Part shown: piece after piece, positions 8,253 through 17,115 of the stretch
Numbering within the stretch: the stretch's first letter is position 1
Layout of the letters: the number at the start of each line of letters is the position of its first letter
Source of the DNA: an uncultured Clostridium sp.
GTDB lineage: Bacteria; Bacillota; Clostridia; Lachnospirales; Lachnospiraceae
Length of the DNA: 64,000 nucleotides
Assembly (NCBI GenBank): GCA_947644195.1
Contig: CANRZB010000006.1
Coordinates: 36,541 to 100,540, forward strand
Direction: 5' to 3'
Program-made: the position numbers and the translations under genes
The notes under the pieces: generated by a model
The model's database searches: none
The model's input: the letters and a program-made list of their open reading frames with translations, nothing else
What the model was told of the DNA's origin: nothing

Positions 8253-9173
8253 ATGAAACAGATCTGCATTATTATGGCGGTATACAATGGAGAACATTAT
8301 CTGGCAGAACAGATAGACTCGATTCTGAAAAACAACGCCCAGAATGTTACTCTTCATATCTTTAACGATCATTCCCAGGATCAATCCCAGCACATTATAG
8401 AAGAATATGTTCAATCGTATCCGGGCCGGATTTTTGGACATTACCACCATGACAACCACGGCGTTATCCGTAACTTTTTAGAAGGTACACAGGGTATGGA
8501 TGCCGATTACTACATGTTTTGTGACCAGGATGACGTCTGGCTTCCTCACAAAATCGAACACTCTCTGCAGGCGATAGAAAAACTGGAGGCAGACACTGCG
8601 GACAAACCCTGTGTTATTTTTGGGGATGCCCAGACGGTAGATCAGAACCTGCGCGAGATCGCCCCCTCCTTCCAGCGGCAGAGCGGTTATCATACTGACG
8701 CCCTGGATCCCGCCCATATTTTAATGGAAAATAAATTAATTGGCTGCACCATCATGTTTAATCGCTCGTTACAGCAACTGCTCACGGATTTTCCGGCAGA
8801 AATACGGATGCATGACTGGTGGATCGCCCTGATCGGATCTTTCTTTGGCAAAATTGCTTATCTAGATGAGCCATTACTGTTATACCGGCAGCACGGTGGC
8901 AACGTTGTTGGCGGAACTAGTTTTACCGCCTATCTCCGAAACCGGATGTCCCATTTATCGAAGCAGCGGAATGCCTTATATCAGACTTGTGCACAGGCAC
9001 GCGCTTTTTTACAGACCTATCGGGACAAGTTGTCACCGGAACAGACCAGCCTGCTCCATAATTTCGCCACTCTGCCGGAGATAAACTGGTTTGCAAGGCG
9101 TTATCGCATCCTACATTACCGTTTTCTCAAAAGCGGTGTGCTCCGCAACCTCGGCGTTCTGCTCGTGATTTGA
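8253..9173 (+). CDS. Family 2 glycosyltransferase (rhamnosyltransferase-like)
   Basis: 306 residues from MKQICIIMAVYNG; GGAGG lies 7 bases upstream, while the longer frame has no ribosome site. GT-A fold: IIMAVYNGEHYLAEQIDSI at the start, FNDHSQDQS, the metal motif FCDQDDVW around residue 92, then an IGCTIMFNR acceptor segment and MHDWWIALI. This pattern is typical of rhamnosyl and related transferases acting on surface glycans. No membrane helix, so it acts in the cytoplasm. It is followed after 84 bases by the YfhO-like gene and probably shares its transcript. Confidence 0.85.
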   Translation: MKQICIIMAVYNGEHYLAEQIDSILKNNAQNVTLHIFNDHSQDQSQHIIEEYVQSYPGRIFGHYHHDNHGVIRNFLEGTQGMDADYYMFCDQDDVWLPHKIEHSLQAIEKLEADTADKPCVIFGDAQTVDQNLREIAPSFQRQSGYHTDALDPAHILMENKLIGCTIMFNRSLQQLLTDFPAEIRMHDWWIALIGSFFGKIAYLDEPLLLYRQHGGNVVGGTSFTAYLRNRMSHLSKQRNALYQTCAQARAFLQTYRDKLSPEQTSLLHNFATLPEINWFARRYRILHYRFLKSGVLRNLGVLLVI

Positions 9174-9257
9174 CACGGGGATAAAGACTTGACTTCAGAG
9201 ACTGACATACGTATATCGCATTTTCTATAAACCATTGCTCCAGGAAAGGGGAAATCC

Positions 9258-12128
9258 ATGAAATCGTTTGCTGCTATCACTGCATGGGAACCAAAAAACA
9301 GAAAGCAGTTGTTCCTATTGTTTACCATTACTTATATCGTAACGGCACTGCTTGCCTTTTTTCCATTCTTTCTGTTTCACAGATCCATGCTTTTAAATAA
9401 TGATGATGGCTTTTTACAGCATTATGAAGCCATCTTCCAACTCAAACATACCATTTCGCAGCTTTTCTCAGGAAATGGTTTTTCTTTCTGGGCATGGAAT
9501 CTGGGATTGGGCACTGATAATTTAGCGGCCATGTCCTACGTCTACTGCGATCCGTTCAATTATATTGCCGCTGCTTTCCCAAAAACACAGGTGGAGCTCG
9601 GCTATACCGTTGCTGTCCTGGTACAGATTTATACACTGGGAGCTGTCTTCCTTTATTTCGGAAAAGTCGTCGACCTTAAGCTGAGACATTCTTTCTGGGG
9701 CGCTTTCGCCTACTGCTTTTCTACCTGGATTATCACCTCGGCCTACCGGCACAGTTTCTTTCTGACGGTAGCCATCCTCTTTCTCCTTCTGATTACCGGT
9801 GTGGAAAAAATACTGCGCAGACAATCTCCTGCCGTATTAATGGCCGCCACCTTTTTTTCCGCTTTATTCAGTTTGTATTTCGCCTATATGAGCGCCCTCG
9901 TTTTATTCCTCTATCTGGTAATCTACTATCTCCAAACCGATGGCAAATCCCCAAAGCAATTTTTCTGTTTCTGGGGAAAATTCGTCCTATCCGTAGGCAT
10001 TGCTGTCTGCATGGCGGCCGTCATCATGATACCACTGTTTTATATTTTGCATCATGCTGTAACGGACAGTGCCTCTACTTACCAGGCCCTGTTTCCTTTT
10101 GATACCTATGTAAACTACTTTATTTCCCTTGCGGGAGGAAATGAGATCTTTGGACAATTTTCCAGCATCGCCTCCTCCTCCCTGTTTTTAATCCTGTTAC
10201 CAGGCATCTTTACCCGGATCTGGAAAAAACAGGCCACTCCAGCTATGCTTACCCTGTTTTGCTGTATGGTTTTCCTGCTCTTTCCGGTCTGTAACTCCAT
10301 CTTTAACGGACTGAGTTATCCTACCGGACGCTGGTGTTATTCGGCTACCTTCTTTCTCATCTGGAGCGGGCTGCAATGTCTGGAAGATCCCACCTTCGAC
10401 ATCCGAAAATTCAAAACGGTTATCCCTGTCGGACTGGCGTTTCTGGGCTTTTTAACCCTGTTCGTCGCCCGTGTGATCTTGGCAATCAATTGGGAACTGC
10501 CCACCCTGATTGGAATTACCAATCTAGCCGCTGGTTTTCTCTTTTTCCATCTGCTGAATACCGAAGACAAACGAAGACGCAGGCAGACGATTCTGATCAC
10601 TCTGACGATGCTGATAAATATTATCCTGGTCAGTAATATCCGTTTCTTTCCCGGCTGTTCCTCACAGATCTATCAATTTATGAAATTTGGAGAAATCTAT
10701 GATATCCTGGAACATTCCACGCAAAAAGCAGGAACAGAAATACAGGATGAAGATTTTTACCGGATTGACCAGGCAGATCATATTTTACCCGTGAAAGGCC
10801 AGGCAACCCGTTTGATTGACAATATGGCGAATGAGACCATGGTATTCCAGACCCGTCCCCTGTATACCTATCTCTCTACGACAGACAGCATACTGTTCGA
10901 CTTTAACCGTCTGCTCTGTAACAGTGCGGGCTACTACCGCAGAACCAGTATCACAAACAATGATAACCGTACCAGACTGGATTTTCTGACCGGAACGAAA
11001 TATTTTCTGGGCAATAATCCGCAGGTGAGTCCTTCCACCGGTGCCGAACAGTATGCCTCCTACGGATTTTCCAAGCATGCCGTTTCTTCTCAGGGGGTGG
11101 AGATCCTAAAAAACAAGTATTCCCTGGGACTGGGCTGTACCTTTACCGACTATATGACGGAGAGTGAATGGCTGGAACTTGATTATCATGATCGGGAACA
11201 GGCTCTTTTGGAGTGTGTTGTCCTGCCTGATTCTGCCGACAGCCAGATGCATCATCTGGCTCCGGATAAAATCTCGTCCGGCAGCCGCAAGGTTTCCTAT
11301 CAATTCTCTCAGTCCGCCAATATGACAGCCAATAATAAACCAATGGATCAGAAAAAGCGCTTCCCGCAACAAGGACAGTTTCAGGTCAACGAAAACAACG
11401 GTTCCGTTACGCTTCATCTCAAAGAAGAATTGCCGGATCATGAACTATATCTCTATTTCCAGAATCTCAAAAGAAAACCAGACAGTATGAGAACCGCCCA
11501 AATCCAGACCAGAATTGATCTGATACGTAGCAAACTGTCTGGCAGCGATCGGGCAGATCACGGCTCGTACACGCTGACGGCAACCATGGGAGAAGTGACG
11601 AAACGTGGTTTAAATCTGGTGGAAGATATCCAGGGATTTTCTGATGTAGAAAACATTATGATTCATCTGGGGCAATACCAGGAGAAACACAGGGAGATTC
11701 AAATCTCTTTTGACGAAATCGGTTCCTATACCTATGATTCCATTTCCGTCCTGGCAGTACCTCTTTCCACATACAAAACGAAAGCGCAGTCCTGTATGGA
11801 CCACGCCTTGCAAATCAACCATTTCTCCGATAACGAAATTCGGGGCAGCGTAACCACAGACACCGCCCATTCCATGTTATATCTCTCCATTCCTTTTCAT
11901 GCCGGCTGGAAAGCCTACGTTGACGGCGTGGAAACGAATACACAGAACATCGACATTGCCTTTACTGGCATCCCGATCAACCAGGCTGGCAACCACGATA
12001 TCAAACTACGCTACCGTCCGGTTGGATTTCATCTGGGGCTCGTCTGCTTTATCATTGGCACGATTCTCTGCATTTTCGTTCTGGTACTGCACCATCGTCG
12101 GAACCGTCACGAAAAAACATTGAAATAA
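9258..12128 (+). CDS. YfhO family membrane glycosyltransferase
   Basis: 956 residues with AGGAAAGGGG before the ATG. The N-terminal half (about 20-465) has a dozen or so hydrophobic helices; after the first comes a loop with NNDDGFLQHYE, the acidic site expected in GT-C fold enzymes. The C-terminal half is extracytoplasmic with beta-rich character and ends in one final helix (about 925-948) and a basic tail. YfhO proteins take a sugar from undecaprenyl phosphate and transfer it to teichoic acid or another surface polymer outside the cell. It lies between GtrB-like and GtrA-like genes. Its 3' end overlaps the opposing gene by 22 bases. Confidence 0.85.
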   Translation: MKSFAAITAWEPKNRKQLFLLFTITYIVTALLAFFPFFLFHRSMLLNNDDGFLQHYEAIFQLKHTISQLFSGNGFSFWAWNLGLGTDNLAAMSYVYCDPFNYIAAAFPKTQVELGYTVAVLVQIYTLGAVFLYFGKVVDLKLRHSFWGAFAYCFSTWIITSAYRHSFFLTVAILFLLLITGVEKILRRQSPAVLMAATFFSALFSLYFAYMSALVLFLYLVIYYLQTDGKSPKQFFCFWGKFVLSVGIAVCMAAVIMIPLFYILHHAVTDSASTYQALFPFDTYVNYFISLAGGNEIFGQFSSIASSSLFLILLPGIFTRIWKKQATPAMLTLFCCMVFLLFPVCNSIFNGLSYPTGRWCYSATFFLIWSGLQCLEDPTFDIRKFKTVIPVGLAFLGFLTLFVARVILAINWELPTLIGITNLAAGFLFFHLLNTEDKRRRRQTILITLTMLINIILVSNIRFFPGCSSQIYQFMKFGEIYDILEHSTQKAGTEIQDEDFYRIDQADHILPVKGQATRLIDNMANETMVFQTRPLYTYLSTTDSILFDFNRLLCNSAGYYRRTSITNNDNRTRLDFLTGTKYFLGNNPQVSPSTGAEQYASYGFSKHAVSSQGVEILKNKYSLGLGCTFTDYMTESEWLELDYHDREQALLECVVLPDSADSQMHHLAPDKISSGSRKVSYQFSQSANMTANNKPMDQKKRFPQQGQFQVNENNGSVTLHLKEELPDHELYLYFQNLKRKPDSMRTAQIQTRIDLIRSKLSGSDRADHGSYTLTATMGEVTKRGLNLVEDIQGFSDVENIMIHLGQYQEKHREIQISFDEIGSYTYDSISVLAVPLSTYKTKAQSCMDHALQINHFSDNEIRGSVTTDTAHSMLYLSIPFHAGWKAYVDGVETNTQNIDIAFTGIPINQAGNHDIKLRYRPVGFHLGLVCFIIGTILCIFVLVLHHRRNRHEKTLK

Positions 12129-13534
12129 CACAGAAATAATACCGCAGTTACTAGCGCCATAAACGCTGTTCCTATCCAATAAACCGCCCTGTGGCATTGA
12201 TATTCTGGAAGTGGGATTCTTCGCGCAACCCACGGAAAATTAATGAGCAGCAGCAAAGCCGTCACAGCCACAAATACCGAAGTGCTGAGTGTCTGCACCG
12301 TGAGATTGCTCTCTCCTAACTTCGCCCCCATCAAATGCGAAATGCTGGGATATCTACACTGAGTAACATCCTGCTCCAGTCCAAACCTTCTCATAATTCC
12401 CACATTAATACACGGCAAATAGGCGGTAAATGCCCCATACAGAGATAAAAACACGCCGAGGACCGACAAAGCCGTTTCCAAAAGCACATTCACCGTCCAA
12501 AATCTGCGATGAATCGCCATCAGAATGATCAAAAAAGGAATCAGATAGATTCTGCGGTAAAACTCATAATTAGCAAAGGCAAAATAAATCGCCATCGGCG
12601 CTACTGCCATATAGATCACATAGTGTTTCTTTTGAGGATGATCGGCGTCATAACGGATGCAATAGGCAATAAAATAGACGGCGACCAATCCCATAATCAC
12701 AAACGACGCATTGCCCCCCGCTGCCCGGATACAATTGGCGATCGTGTTCTGAATAATGGAATTGCTTGTTCCAATCCCCAATGACTCCTGATAGTGCGGA
12801 GCATTTTTATAAATCATATCAAATAATACCATCGGCACCATTGTGCTGAGTAGTTTCAGGGCAAGCCGAATCACATTTTTCTCCACCAGCAATAAAATGG
12901 CAATCAAGGCAAAAATAAAAAACGGTTTCGCCGAGATCGAATAGGCCATGAACAATAAAAACATCCCCTGCCTATTTTGCAGCAGATAATAGATTGCGAT
13001 GACCGTGGTAGTAATCATCAAAAAATCATTCTGCCCGGATACAAAAATCCCCAGAAAGGTAAAAGGACAGGTAACAATGAGAAATGTACTCCATGCCTTG
13101 GTCGTCGAATCAACCTGAAAAAAATCCATTATCCTGCGGGAATAGTAAACAGTGACTCCGAGCAGAAACACCAGAAACGTCTGCGACCAGACCATCATCA
13201 GGGTATGATCCACTGCTCGAAGTCCTGCAAAGCGCTGCAATATCCAGATCGGAATATTCCAGACAGCCCATGGAATTAATGCCAAATAATTAAATCCACA
13301 ATTCCACTGTGAAGATCCATAGTTGTTTTGATGAATCATCTCATAGAAATCATAGAGTTTTCCATCGAAGGTACAATCTAACAAAACCGTTGACCAGACG
13401 GTCATACTCTTGCCATCCCAATATTTATATGTCAGCATCACACCCAATGCTAACAAAGCATACATCAAATACTCGACCCAGTTCGGTGTCGAACGATTCA
13501 GCTTCCACATCTCTTTTAACTTCCCTAGCTCCAT
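12107..13534 (-). CDS. Polytopic membrane protein, probable GT-C glycosyltransferase
   Basis: 475 residues from MELGKLKEM (13534), with AAGGAGA about 14 bases upstream; the longer frame has no ribosome site. About 11 hydrophobic helices. The first outer loop after helix 1 contains DCTFDGKLYDFYEM, acidic residues where GT-C enzymes carry their catalytic Asp, and a GFNYLALIPWAVWNIP segment follows. No cytoplasmic domain. A lipid-linked-sugar-using mannosyl- or other glycosyltransferase for the envelope is the best guess. It has its own promoter at 13651-13679 and converges on the YfhO-like gene. Confidence 0.55.
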   Translation of the reverse strand: MELGKLKEMWKLNRSTPNWVEYLMYALLALGVMLTYKYWDGKSMTVWSTVLLDCTFDGKLYDFYEMIHQNNYGSSQWNCGFNYLALIPWAVWNIPIWILQRFAGLRAVDHTLMMVWSQTFLVFLLGVTVYYSRRIMDFFQVDSTTKAWSTFLIVTCPFTFLGIFVSGQNDFLMITTTVIAIYYLLQNRQGMFLLFMAYSISAKPFFIFALIAILLLVEKNVIRLALKLLSTMVPMVLFDMIYKNAPHYQESLGIGTSNSIIQNTIANCIRAAGGNASFVIMGLVAVYFIAYCIRYDADHPQKKHYVIYMAVAPMAIYFAFANYEFYRRIYLIPFLIILMAIHRRFWTVNVLLETALSVLGVFLSLYGAFTAYLPCINVGIMRRFGLEQDVTQCRYPSISHLMGAKLGESNLTVQTLSTSVFVAVTALLLLINFPWVARRIPLPEYQCHRAVYWIGTAFMALVTAVLFLCYFNVFS

Positions 13535-13650
13535 GTTCCCTGTTCTCCTTGTTCGTCCCAGTGGTCCCAATGTCCACACAATATCATTTGCCAAACAAAT
13601 CTGTTTTCCTGCTTCTTTCCCGGATACCGCCTGTCCGGTTACGCTGAGAT

Positions 13651-13679
13651 ATTATACCCATAAAATCAGGATAAGTCAA
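13651..13679 (-). promoter_or_regulatory. Sigma-A promoter of the 475-residue membrane protein gene
   Basis: Minus strand TTGACT, 17 bases, TATAAT, leaving a leader of about 110 bases. Confidence 0.65.
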
Positions 13680-13766
13680 TCTTCAGTACTGTCAACGGAT
13701 CACAAAAAATCATCCTAGTGTCAGAACGGTAAATGGCAACAAGGAAATGCTGTTGCCCGAAATAAT

Positions 13767-13811
13767 AATGTACCGCTGTCATCCCGTTTCCGGAATAATC
13801 AGCGGTACATT
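13767..13811. terminator. Stem-loop downstream of the BIG2-PIG-L gene
   Basis: A perfect 12-bp inverted repeat (AATGTACCGCTG and its complement) around a 21-base loop, 20 bases past the stop of the leftward gene. The tails are short (TTTT on plus, an ATTATT run on minus), so it is a moderate terminator or an mRNA 3' stabiliser. A smaller GGCAACA/TGTTGCC repeat lies just to its left. Confidence 0.5.
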
Positions 13812-13831
13812 TTGAAGTTCAAACCATCATT

Positions 13832-15328
13832 TTATTTCCAATCGTCATAATATACCCAGTTTTCATAGGGCTGGATATGCCAAAGCCAGGTAAAGCAGGT
13901 CCAATGCTTGCTCTCATAGGCGTTCAGCATTTTGATTTTGATATCAAACAACTCTTTATTGGTCTCTGGCAATGTGCTCTTAAGCGCATCCGTCATTTGC
14001 TCTTTTTTGTAATACTTCGCAAAATACATAAACCGTTTCGCCTGCTCCGGCGCTTTCTGATACAGAGCCGTGGTATATTTATTTACTTTCTTGTGATGGA
14101 AATGCCCATACTCTCCCTCCGGATTGTGCGTCACTACCGTATCCCACTTCTTGTAATGCAAGAGCAGGTTGATATCATTCTGGATCGCCAGCTGATCATA
14201 ATCCCAGTTATAACCCGGATCATATTTCAATTTCTCTCCCGGAATCTCCTGCGTGTCAGGATAGGAAAGCATGATTCTCTCGCACTCGGCAATATCCATT
14301 GCCTTATGAAAATCCGCAGCACGATAACTTTTTGCATTAGTCAGGCATACCACCAGATAACGATCTGAGATCAGATGGGAACCTCCAAACAGAGTTTCAT
14401 CATCTGGATGCGCCACAATCATCAGATTATTGACTGATTTCAGATTCATCTTATCTAACATCGTCTGGGTAAGCATCCCTTGCACTTTGCTGACCACCAG
14501 CGTACAGGTTGCCGTCACAGAAGAATTCTTTTTCGAAACTGCTTTAATCGTCACCGTACCCGTTTTCCTACCGGTTACTCTTCCGGATGCATCAATGGAA
14601 GCCACTGCAGGATTGGAAGAACTATAATGCAGTTCCTTATCCGTCACATATTTCGGACTGACCTTGACATGAAGCTGTTTCCACTGTCCGATCCCTACCA
14701 CCGGTTTCGACTCCGTAAAACGGAATGATTGGATTTCATTGGCACGGATCACCAACTTCTTCTTGGCTTTTTTATGGGTCTTCTCAGATTTGACCGTGAT
14801 CGTTACCTTGCCGGGTGTCATCGCCGTAACTTCCCCATCATCACCAACTGTTGCGATCTCTTCATTCGAAGTACTCCAGATTAAATCCTCTCCCGCTTTC
14901 TTAGGAGTGACTTTTGCCTTTAACTTAACCATATCTTCCAAAAACAGATTTTTTGTTTTGGAAGTTATTTTTATCTTTTTGACTTTATAAAATTTTTTGA
15001 CTTTTAATTTTAACGTAGACTTTACCTTGGTATTCGCTACCATAGCGGTAATTTTCACATTTCCAGGTTTCTTGGCCTTGATCTTTCCCTTTTTATTGAC
15101 ATCGGCCACTTTCCGATTGGAACTGGTCCAAATAATTTTACTGCCGTCGTCCAACTCATCCTGGTCCACTTCCACCCGGTAGCTTTCCTTCTCATATAGA
15201 TTCAGCTTCCGGTCATCTACATTGTCAAAAACAATTTTTTCTTTGGCATAGCATGTCCCTTTTCCAGTCCATAGAAATCCGGCCACACTGAATAATAATA
15301 TTGCAGTTCCACAAACTACCCTCTTCAT
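13832..15328 (-). CDS. Secreted BIG2-repeat protein with PIG-L (LmbE) deacetylase domain
   Basis: 498 residues from MKRVVCGTAILLF (15328), with GAGGG upstream. A signal peptide (about 1-28) is followed by three bacterial Ig-like BIG2 repeats (about 30-115, 118-200, 205-285), each with a TSSN/TSNE/SSSNP-type strand and a closing PG.V.IT or TGTVTI motif. The C-terminal PIG-L domain carries AHPDDE near residue 310 and GHFHHKKV near 410, the zinc ligands of N-acetylglucosaminide deacetylases of the MshB/LmbE group. It is exported and probably de-N-acetylates an amino sugar of the cell surface, with the Ig domains as stalk. It is flanked by envelope glycosylation genes. Confidence 0.85.
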   Translation of the reverse strand: MKRVVCGTAILLFSVAGFLWTGKGTCYAKEKIVFDNVDDRKLNLYEKESYRVEVDQDELDDGSKIIWTSSNRKVADVNKKGKIKAKKPGNVKITAMVANTKVKSTLKLKVKKFYKVKKIKITSKTKNLFLEDMVKLKAKVTPKKAGEDLIWSTSNEEIATVGDDGEVTAMTPGKVTITVKSEKTHKKAKKKLVIRANEIQSFRFTESKPVVGIGQWKQLHVKVSPKYVTDKELHYSSSNPAVASIDASGRVTGRKTGTVTIKAVSKKNSSVTATCTLVVSKVQGMLTQTMLDKMNLKSVNNLMIVAHPDDETLFGGSHLISDRYLVVCLTNAKSYRAADFHKAMDIAECERIMLSYPDTQEIPGEKLKYDPGYNWDYDQLAIQNDINLLLHYKKWDTVVTHNPEGEYGHFHHKKVNKYTTALYQKAPEQAKRFMYFAKYYKKEQMTDALKSTLPETNKELFDIKIKMLNAYESKHWTCFTWLWHIQPYENWVYYDDWK

Positions 15329-15553
15329 TCTTGGTCCCTCTTTTCCTCTAAACAACTCTTTTTTCGTAACGATTCCCCCTACTTGCGCTTTTCCCCCTCA
15401 CTTCCTTTCCAATCTGTAGTTCTCCTGGAATTCCCGTAAAACAAAGAGGGCCAAATTACATTGACCTCCCTCCAATCCTTGTCCATCCGAATCCAGGGGA
15501 TGATCTATAGATACCCCTCGCTCATTCCATATTATAAAATGCAAATATGTCAT

Positions 15554-15997
15554 TTAGCGGGCAGTATTTTCTTTATTAAAGATAAGCAATTTACTGAACA
15601 CATAGTTCAGAAGGACGACCAGAAAACTAACCAACACCTTAGACACTGCGCCCTTAATTCCAAAAATAGTCTGGTCCATTCCTACAAACACCAGGAACGG
15701 AACCGCAAATAATTCAAACAGTCCCGTAGCAAACCGGGTGGATAAAAACAAGCCAAGTTCCCGGACGATCACATCACTTTTCCAGCTCCTGCTCTGAAAA
15801 ACCCATATCTTATTTGTAATATAAGCAAAGGTCACTGCAAACACCCAGGATAACAGATTCGCCGTCACAACCCGAAAATTCATAAAACCTGCAAATATGG
15901 TATAGGTTCCCCAACTCACACAGGTAGTCGCCACTCCCCAGAACAGATACGAGATAATTTCCCGGTTTTTTTTCATAAGATCAAAAATTTTCTCCAT
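15554..15997 (-). CDS. GtrA family membrane protein
   Basis: 147 residues with GGAGG before the ATG. Four hydrophobic helices, with the family hallmarks FWGVATTCVSWGTY in helix 1, AYITNKIWVFQSR after helix 2 and NYVFSKLLIF at the end. GtrA/GtcA proteins are thought to flip undecaprenyl-phosphate-linked sugars across the membrane for use by enzymes such as YfhO. It is the last gene of a four-gene leftward operon (DUF6020, GT2, DUF2304, GtrA), 12 bases after the preceding gene. Confidence 0.88.
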   Translation of the reverse strand: MEKIFDLMKKNREIISYLFWGVATTCVSWGTYTIFAGFMNFRVVTANLLSWVFAVTFAYITNKIWVFQSRSWKSDVIVRELGLFLSTRFATGLFELFAVPFLVFVGMDQTIFGIKGAVSKVLVSFLVVLLNYVFSKLLIFNKENTAR

Positions 15998-16009
15998 TGG
16001 TTCCTCCCA

Positions 16010-16402
16010 TTACTCTGCTTTCTTCTGCCCTTCTGTCGGCATACTCTGTTCCAGCCTCTCTTCCAAATCTCGAATTCTCTTTTCATACATGGCACACTGC
16101 TGCACCAGTTTTCGCAATTTATCATTTAACATGGATACAATGGATGTAATGGACAGCAGGATAATCAACAGCGCAAAACAGACTAAACCAAACAAACCGT
16201 TCGTCAGCTCCACGATCCCCATCGCATGAAGTACAGCCTCCAATGCCTGCGGAAAAATAACCACCAAAACCATAACCAGTCCGGTAAATAACCATAACAG
16301 GGTATATTTTAAAGTCAGGCTCTTTTTTTTCAAGAAATAAAAAATACAAAAATAATACACTAATAATGCTATGGATAACACAATCCTTAGAGAGCTGTTC
16401 AT
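16010..16402 (-). CDS. DUF2304 membrane protein
   Basis: 130 residues with three N-terminal helices separated by a KKKSLTLKYTLLWL stretch typical of DUF2304, and a C-terminal coiled-coil (about 90-125, NDKLRKLVQQCAMYEKRIRDLEERLEQ pattern) in the cytoplasm. The ATG overlaps the stop of the upstream glycosyltransferase, indicating translational coupling. DUF2304 proteins commonly follow DPM1-like transferases in Gram-positive glycan loci and may anchor or scaffold them; no biochemical function is established as far as I know. Confidence 0.8.
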   Translation of the reverse strand: MNSSLRIVLSIALLVYYFCIFYFLKKKSLTLKYTLLWLFTGLVMVLVVIFPQALEAVLHAMGIVELTNGLFGLVCFALLIILLSITSIVSMLNDKLRKLVQQCAMYEKRIRDLEERLEQSMPTEGQKKAE

Positions 16403-17115
16403 CCTACTTTCCTCCTCGCCGTCGTCATTCTGGTTACCAAAACGGATACCGATACTTTTATCATGTAATAGGCCGATTTCAAGCCGCTGATGGAACTCGT
16501 CCCACCCATTCTCTCACTCATAATGACAGGCACCTCCCGAATTCTGGCACCCTGCAGCCTGCTTGTCACAATGGCCTCCGGTTCTGGATAATCCTGTGCA
16601 TATTCCGAAGCAAAAAATCGAATGTATTCCCGGTTTACCGCACGGAACCCACTGGTTACATCATATACCCGGATTCCGCAGACCAGCTTGATCAGGAGAC
16701 TCAGGAATCCGATACCAAAACGCCGTAAGCCCGATGACTGAAATCCCTCGTTATTGATAAAGCGGGATCCGATCACCGAATCCGCCTCTCCCTTTCTAAT
16801 TGGCTCTACGAGCCGATGAATATATTCTGGATTGTGCTGCCCATCCCCATCCATCTGGATCGCTACATCATAATCGTGTTCCATGGCATAGATATATCCC
16901 GCCTGAACAGCTCCACCAATACCAAGATTCACCGGTAAATGAATGAAATTTGCATGGCAGTTCCGCAAAATATCTGCCGTATTATCCTTGGAACAGTCGT
17001 TGACTACAAGATAATCCACATCCGGACAGATCTCTCCCAAATGTTTAATCACGCGCTCAATATTTTCACTCTCATTAAATGCCGGAATAATAACCAGAAT
17101 TTTTAATGAATTCAT
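16399..17115 (-). CDS. DPM1-like family 2 glycosyltransferase without C-terminal helices
   Basis: 238 residues. GT-A domain: VIIPAFNESENI, VVNDCSKDNT, NLGIGGAVQAGY, AIQMDGDGQHNP (DxD metal site) and DVTSGFRAVNR, matching dolichyl- or polyprenyl-phosphate sugar synthases. A weak hydrophobic stretch is present in the middle but there is no C-terminal membrane pair, unlike the GtrB-like protein at 7-8 kb, so it may depend on the coupled DUF2304 protein for membrane association. Overlaps at both ends (ATGA type) show tight translational coupling. Confidence 0.88.
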   Translation of the reverse strand: MNSLKILVIIPAFNESENIERVIKHLGEICPDVDYLVVNDCSKDNTADILRNCHANFIHLPVNLGIGGAVQAGYIYAMEHDYDVAIQMDGDGQHNPEYIHRLVEPIRKGEADSVIGSRFINNEGFQSSGLRRFGIGFLSLLIKLVCGIRVYDVTSGFRAVNREYIRFFASEYAQDYPEPEAIVTSRLQGARIREVPVIMSERMGGTSSISGLKSAYYMIKVSVSVLVTRMTTARRKVG

